The notes under the pieces: model-generated | What the model saw: the letters and a program-made list of their open reading frames with translations, nothing else | Database searches by the model: none | What the model was told of the DNA's origin: nothing | Position numbers and translations under genes: made by a program | NCBI GenBank assembly: GCA_021464245.1 | Contig: JADCRB010000024.1 | Location: 994,181-1,058,180, forward strand | DNA length: 64,000 bases | Direction: 5' to 3' | Origin: Carallia brachiata | Lineage: Eukaryota > Streptophyta > Magnoliopsida > Malpighiales > Rhizophoraceae | Shown: positions 60,215 through 64,000 of the stretch, one piece after another | Position numbering within the stretch: the stretch's first letter is position 1 | Layout: every line of letters starts with the position of its first letter

Positions 60215-61030
60215 ATGTGGAGTTTCGCGTCAAGAGCTATTACTGGAACCATTGGTTCGAGGACTGGCACTTTAAAGCAAGGCCAAGCTCAGTCAGATTG
60301 CTCCGATGACGAACCTTCTGTCAACAACAATAACAACGATAGAGAGGAGGGATTGGAATGCCCCATCTGCTGGGAATCTTTCAACATTGTTGAGAATGTG
60401 CCCTATGTTCTGTGGTGTGGCCACACTCTGTGTAAAAATTGTGTGATGGGGCTGCAAAGGGCTGTTGTCAAGCTCCCCACGTTGCCAATCCAGCTTCCCT
60501 TTTTCATATCCTGTCCATGGTGCAATCTGTTGTCTTTCAGGCTGGTTTATAAGGGAAATTTGAAATTCCCCCGTAAGAACTATTTCCTACTGTGGATGGT
60601 TGAAAGCATGAATGGGGACAGGTCCAAGTCATATTTCTCCTTCCGGGGGGATCATCAGCCTGTCTGTTCTTCCCACAGAAGTTCAGCTGTTGGTGGTCAA
60701 GCCAGCCAAATTGCCAACAGGCGGCAGAGTACTCAACGAATGGATCAGTCAGGATCGAACCATGGTCGCAACCGGCTTACTGCTACTTACTTGAATGCTG
60801 AGAGACTTGGGTTATCCCTCCGTAAGTCTTTGGTTTTCTTTGTTCACTTGACGGCAAAATTTCCATTAATTGTCATATTTCTTCTAATCGTTTTGTATGC
60901 AATACCCATCAGTGCGGCCATCTTGGCTCTTTACATCCTCATCACCATTGTGTTTGCTGTCCCCTCTTTTCTCATCCTTTACTTTGCCTTCCCTAGCCTG
61001 GACTGGTTGGTTAGAGAAATTGTCACTTGA
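60215..61030 (+). CDS. Membrane-anchored RING-HC E3 ligase (At1g74370-like)
   Basis: Single-exon gene of 271 residues. The RING is C3HC4: Cys49 and Cys52 (ECPICWESF), Cys68-x-His70 (WCGHTLC), Cys73, Cys76, Cys100 and Cys103 (CPWC). All eight zinc ligands are present. Residues about 205-262 form two or three hydrophobic membrane segments (VFFVHLTAKFPLIVIFLLIV, IPISAAILALYILITIVFAV), so the RING would face the cytosol from an endomembrane or the plasma membrane. The start MWSFASRAITGTIG follows a probable 5' UTR intron. The role is ubiquitin transfer (inferred from the RING), and the substrate is unknown. In Arabidopsis the gene next to NILR1 encodes a RING protein (from memory), which fits this position 5.5 kb downstream of the receptor gene in the same orientation. 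Confidence 0.9.
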   Translation: MWSFASRAITGTIGSRTGTLKQGQAQSDCSDDEPSVNNNNNDREEGLECPICWESFNIVENVPYVLWCGHTLCKNCVMGLQRAVVKLPTLPIQLPFFISCPWCNLLSFRLVYKGNLKFPRKNYFLLWMVESMNGDRSKSYFSFRGDHQPVCSSHRSSAVGGQASQIANRRQSTQRMDQSGSNHGRNRLTATYLNAERLGLSLRKSLVFFVHLTAKFPLIVIFLLIVLYAIPISAAILALYILITIVFAVPSFLILYFAFPSLDWLVREIVT

Positions 61031-63849
61031 GTTGCCACCACATTACCAGCTGATGTCATAACCATTGTAGTGTGGCAGTACTCAGAATGACAAGCTGCTG
61101 CTGTGGCGCAATTTGACGACTTCCCACTATTAGAGGCTGGCTGACCAGCTTGCCGGTGTCGCAGTCCCTGGAGCATGAATAATTCTACCAAATCAATCAA
61201 TGTCCAGTTGAGAAAATTAGTCTTTGGCTTATGAGAAAACTGTAAATGTCAGGACCGTCTCTGAATTGTTTCTTATGTTTTAATTTCATAAGTGTTGGGA
61301 GCAATTGAGTAATCCTCTGTTGAAAGAATTTTGTTATACTGTTTAGCTATATATTACATGGAAACAAATCCTTCCAAGAAGGCAAGAACTTAAAAGGAGC
61401 AGTATTTATGTAGCAGGCTTAGCATGTTAGGTTTTTCTTGTCCTTTGGCATTGTGTCTTCCTCTTCACAACCCATATAGAACCTTTTCAGTACCATGAAA
61501 ACAATGTCGGTGCATAAGTGAAGCTATTCAGTAGCATAGATATCTATTTATTAGTACCAATACAACAATTTGGAGGTAGGCTGCTGCTGGTTGACTAACT
61601 GTGGCTTTGGCTTTTGTAATTATGTGCATACTTGGAGAAAAACTGCAGTATTTGTCATGTCAAGTTGCTGGGCTCTCTTCAGTTGCTCTTCCAAATGCTC
61701 ATTTTACTCATTGATTACTAAAAGCATATGGACTAGGAACTAAGGGAGAGTGGAAGGCTTAACTTGCTCGCAAACTGTACCGATTTTTGGCAGTTTGCTG
61801 TTTTTTTTCATTAAGCCGGTCACTGCCATGACTAATTAGTGCAACATCTTTGTTAGTCGCAATGTAATTAAAAGTGGTGAGAATGTCAGTGACTCTCTAC
61901 ACCAGCAACATTAGCTTCCCTTCGTTACTGTTGGTTGCACATTTTTCTTTTTTGGATGCATGCTAGTAGTTAATGATGGAAACACAAATGTGCATCTAAC
62001 GGTAAGATATTACAATTTCCAATATGTGTCTCTGTCTGGAATCCTTCAAGTTGATCGTGTCCATGTAATTAAGCTCATGATATATAGCTTCGAACTTTTT
62101 GTGTCTGCTTGTTATTGCTTATACAAGCAGTGGTGGCCTGATGGGTTTCGTTCTTCGCCAATGCATTGACCTTCTTTTGCTTGAAAGTGAAGGAAGGCAA
62201 CAACGTGATTTTTTTTTTTTTTTTTTTTGAGTTAAGCAACAACGTGATTGATAACAATGTAATGGTTCGAAGTAGCTATAATAGTGTAAAGTCTTCAATG
62301 CATTACTTTGCGCCCCGGTTCGCGGGAGGGCCGGCCTATTGTTGGTGTTCGGCAGCACTTTCCCTTATGAGATGATGATTATGTTCATCTTTTTTGTCTG
62401 ATACACACATGAGCATAGCTTTTATCCAATAAGAAGGCAAAAGGGGGTTCGAGAGATGTTGATTGGAGCACTTGGTATGGTTATCTCCCGACAATGTGGC
62501 TAAAACGGAATGTATTTATTTGCGTGGGGGTGGTGCGTCCATCAGACTTTGGTTGTGAGCCATGCGAACGTCCCAAAACCCATTATTCCGATCAAAAAAC
62601 AGAAAATACAAGTTAACCAGTTGATGTTTTCTAACTGGTTACCGGATGATATGTTCAATTAGTTATTGGATGATACATCTAAATTAGAGGTGAGATTCGA
62701 ATTTCATCTGTTACTTGTTCTCGTCTCTTATATGTATTATGGACCATAGACTATGATATTTTTTCAAGAATAAAATATAAATAAATAAATAAAAATATAA
62801 AATGTTTAATGATTCTAAATGTACGCACTCAAACACAAAATTTTTTCTTTTAACGGTGCGTAATTTGTACTGACGAGACTACGAAGTTTACTTATTCCCT
62901 AACAAAATTATGGGCATCACTTCCATTCTCCTTTTTTTTTTAATCTAAAAAAGAAAAAATAAATAAACAACAATTATCCACCCATTCTTCACTCTCTATC
63001 TATTATTCATTTATTTATTTATTGGTTAAAAATCTTTTAATTAAAGAAAAACATATTTCTGGTGCATATCTTCGTCGTTTTCAGCTTTAAACGGCGAAGA
63101 AAATAATCAAAAAACCAGTAGCAAGGGAATATCTTTTTTTTATTTTTGGGTTACAGCAAGAGAATGTCTTCGGGACGCCGTGAATGCTCAAATGAGCTGA
63201 CCATTTCCCTTTTTTTTTTTAATTTTTATTTTTATCTGTCTGTGTTTATCTTACTCTGTCCGATACATCATGTACAAGTTTGTATCGCCGGAATTCTCTT
63301 CCCTTTCGAAAACAAATTTGTCAAATTGTTTATACAAAAATATACATGTAATCTTATAATTTATTTATTTTTTTTTAATTTAATAAATTTTTAATAATTT
63401 ATTGATCTAAATGTCTACGTATAATTTTATATTTATTATTACGTATCTAAATAATTTTTCGTTTTTTCATATTTCTAAAACAAATGTAAGAGATAATTTA
63501 ATAGAAATTTAATTCATTTAATGTAACATTTTAAATAGCATCTAAATTATAATAATAAATATATTTTATTATTATTATTATTATATTAAATATATTTTTT
63601 ATTATAATTTAGATACTATTTAAATAATTTTTGTTTGGTTATGTACTTTTTCTATTTAGGGAATGAACAAACTGCTCTTATCAGCCAGGTTGGGTGAAAT
63701 CTCTCTTTGCAAAGACCGTTTTGCTTTTTATGTAGGGTCGCCATTCTCTCTCTAGATTGTATTCTCTCTCTCTTCTGGTTTATATTCCCTTGGTTTGTAA
63801 ACACTGCAACTTCAACAAACGCGCTATTTCGTTTCTTTTTTTTTTTACC
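61031..63849. other. Intergenic region right of the RING gene
   Basis: The 3' flank of the RING gene, then AT-rich DNA with a retroposon scar at 62197-62249. The block at 63330-63480 shares ordered AT-rich words with 46085-46215 (ATTTATTATTACGTAT), suggesting another dispersed repeat. No supported gene. Confidence 0.45.
62197..62249 (-). mobile_element. 25-nt retroposon scar (minus orientation) with 14-bp TSD
   Basis: GCAACAACGTGATT occurs at 62197-62210 and 62236-62249. The 25 bases between are T18 followed by GAGTTAA, i.e. TTAACTC plus polyA on the minus strand. The GC-containing 14-mer makes chance unlikely, so this is one of the clearest scars in the window. Confidence 0.75.
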
Positions 63850-64000
63850 ATGAAAAGGATGACCCCAATTGTTAGTTTCAACCAATTTTCTTGTGGGATG
63901 CCGTCAGTTTGGAGGGGTCTTATCCTCGTTCTTCTGTTTGCTGCTTCTGGTGTTTTTAACTTACAAGCCCAAAAAAACAAAAAAAGGTATGATCTTGATG
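63850..64000 (+). CDS. Probable first exon of a secreted or membrane protein (partial, right edge)
   Basis: An ATG in a good context (ACCATGAA) at 63850 opens a frame reading MKRMTPIVSFNQFSCGMPSV, then WRGLILVLLFAASGVFNLQA and a Lys-rich stretch. The hydrophobic core after WRG followed by small residues looks like a signal peptide or signal anchor. AAAAG|GTATGA at 63986-63987 could be a splice donor. Otherwise the frame simply runs on past the window. The family cannot be recognised from about 45 residues. CT-rich DNA just upstream (63740-63778) would fit a leader. Confidence 0.45.
   Translation, partial: MKRMTPIVSFNQFSCGMPSVWRGLILVLLFAASGVFNLQAQKNKKRYDLD

Noticed and set aside
1..64000. CRISPR arrays, operons, phage or bacterial defence systems
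   Set aside because: No direct-repeat/spacer pattern. All genes are spliced plant genes with separate promoters.

Overview
The window is nuclear DNA from a eudicot plant. The evidence is GT-AG introns, AT-rich intergenic DNA full of small transposon relics, and plant-specific gene families (class II formin, myristoylated CDK-like kinase, DUF538, WEB coiled-coil, LRR receptor kinase). I cannot name the species. There are no bacterial features, no CRISPR array and no rRNA or complete tRNA gene.

Layout. 1-1100: first exon (minus) and CT-rich leader of a gene that runs off the left edge. 1100-8090: intergenic, with an AT-rich dispersed repeat and a 1.1-kb polyA-tailed retroposon. 8091-18372: class II formin (minus, about 17 exons; PTEN-like, C2, FH1 and FH2 domains), with reading-frame breaks in the proline-rich segment. 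18373-22142: intergenic. 22143-27310: CDK-like Ser/Thr kinase with an N-myristoylation start (minus, 8 exons). 27580-32030: large tandem duplication, the second copy carrying a foldback MITE and other insertions. 33885-34445: 46-bp-period minisatellite. 35902-37515: DUF538 gene (minus, 3 exons). 39487-40861: WEB/PMI-like coiled-coil gene (plus) with a frameshift. 41-50 kb: gene-poor DNA with a SINE, MITEs and a second 1.6-kb tandem duplication that contains a long foldback. 50698-54664: LRR receptor kinase of the NILR1 (At1g74360) type (plus, 2 exons). 60215-61030: membrane-anchored RING-HC protein (plus). 63850-64000: probable first exon of a secreted or membrane protein that runs off the right edge.

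The CDK-like kinase, the NILR1-like receptor and the RING gene lie in an order that, from memory, recalls the Arabidopsis At1g74330-At1g74370 neighbourhood, so this is probably a conserved gene block. These genes have individual promoters and form no operon or pathway cassette. The receptor kinase (pattern or nematode perception) and the RING E3 are signalling genes, and the formin and WEB genes concern actin and chloroplast movement.

The most distinctive structure is not genic. There is a series of very small retrotransposition scars (16-36 nt, mostly a polyA/polyT run) between perfect 13-17-bp target-site duplications, beside full SINE-like copies. There are also two large tandem duplications that act as internal clocks for later MITE and retroposon insertions. 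I found no clearly undescribed multi-gene system.
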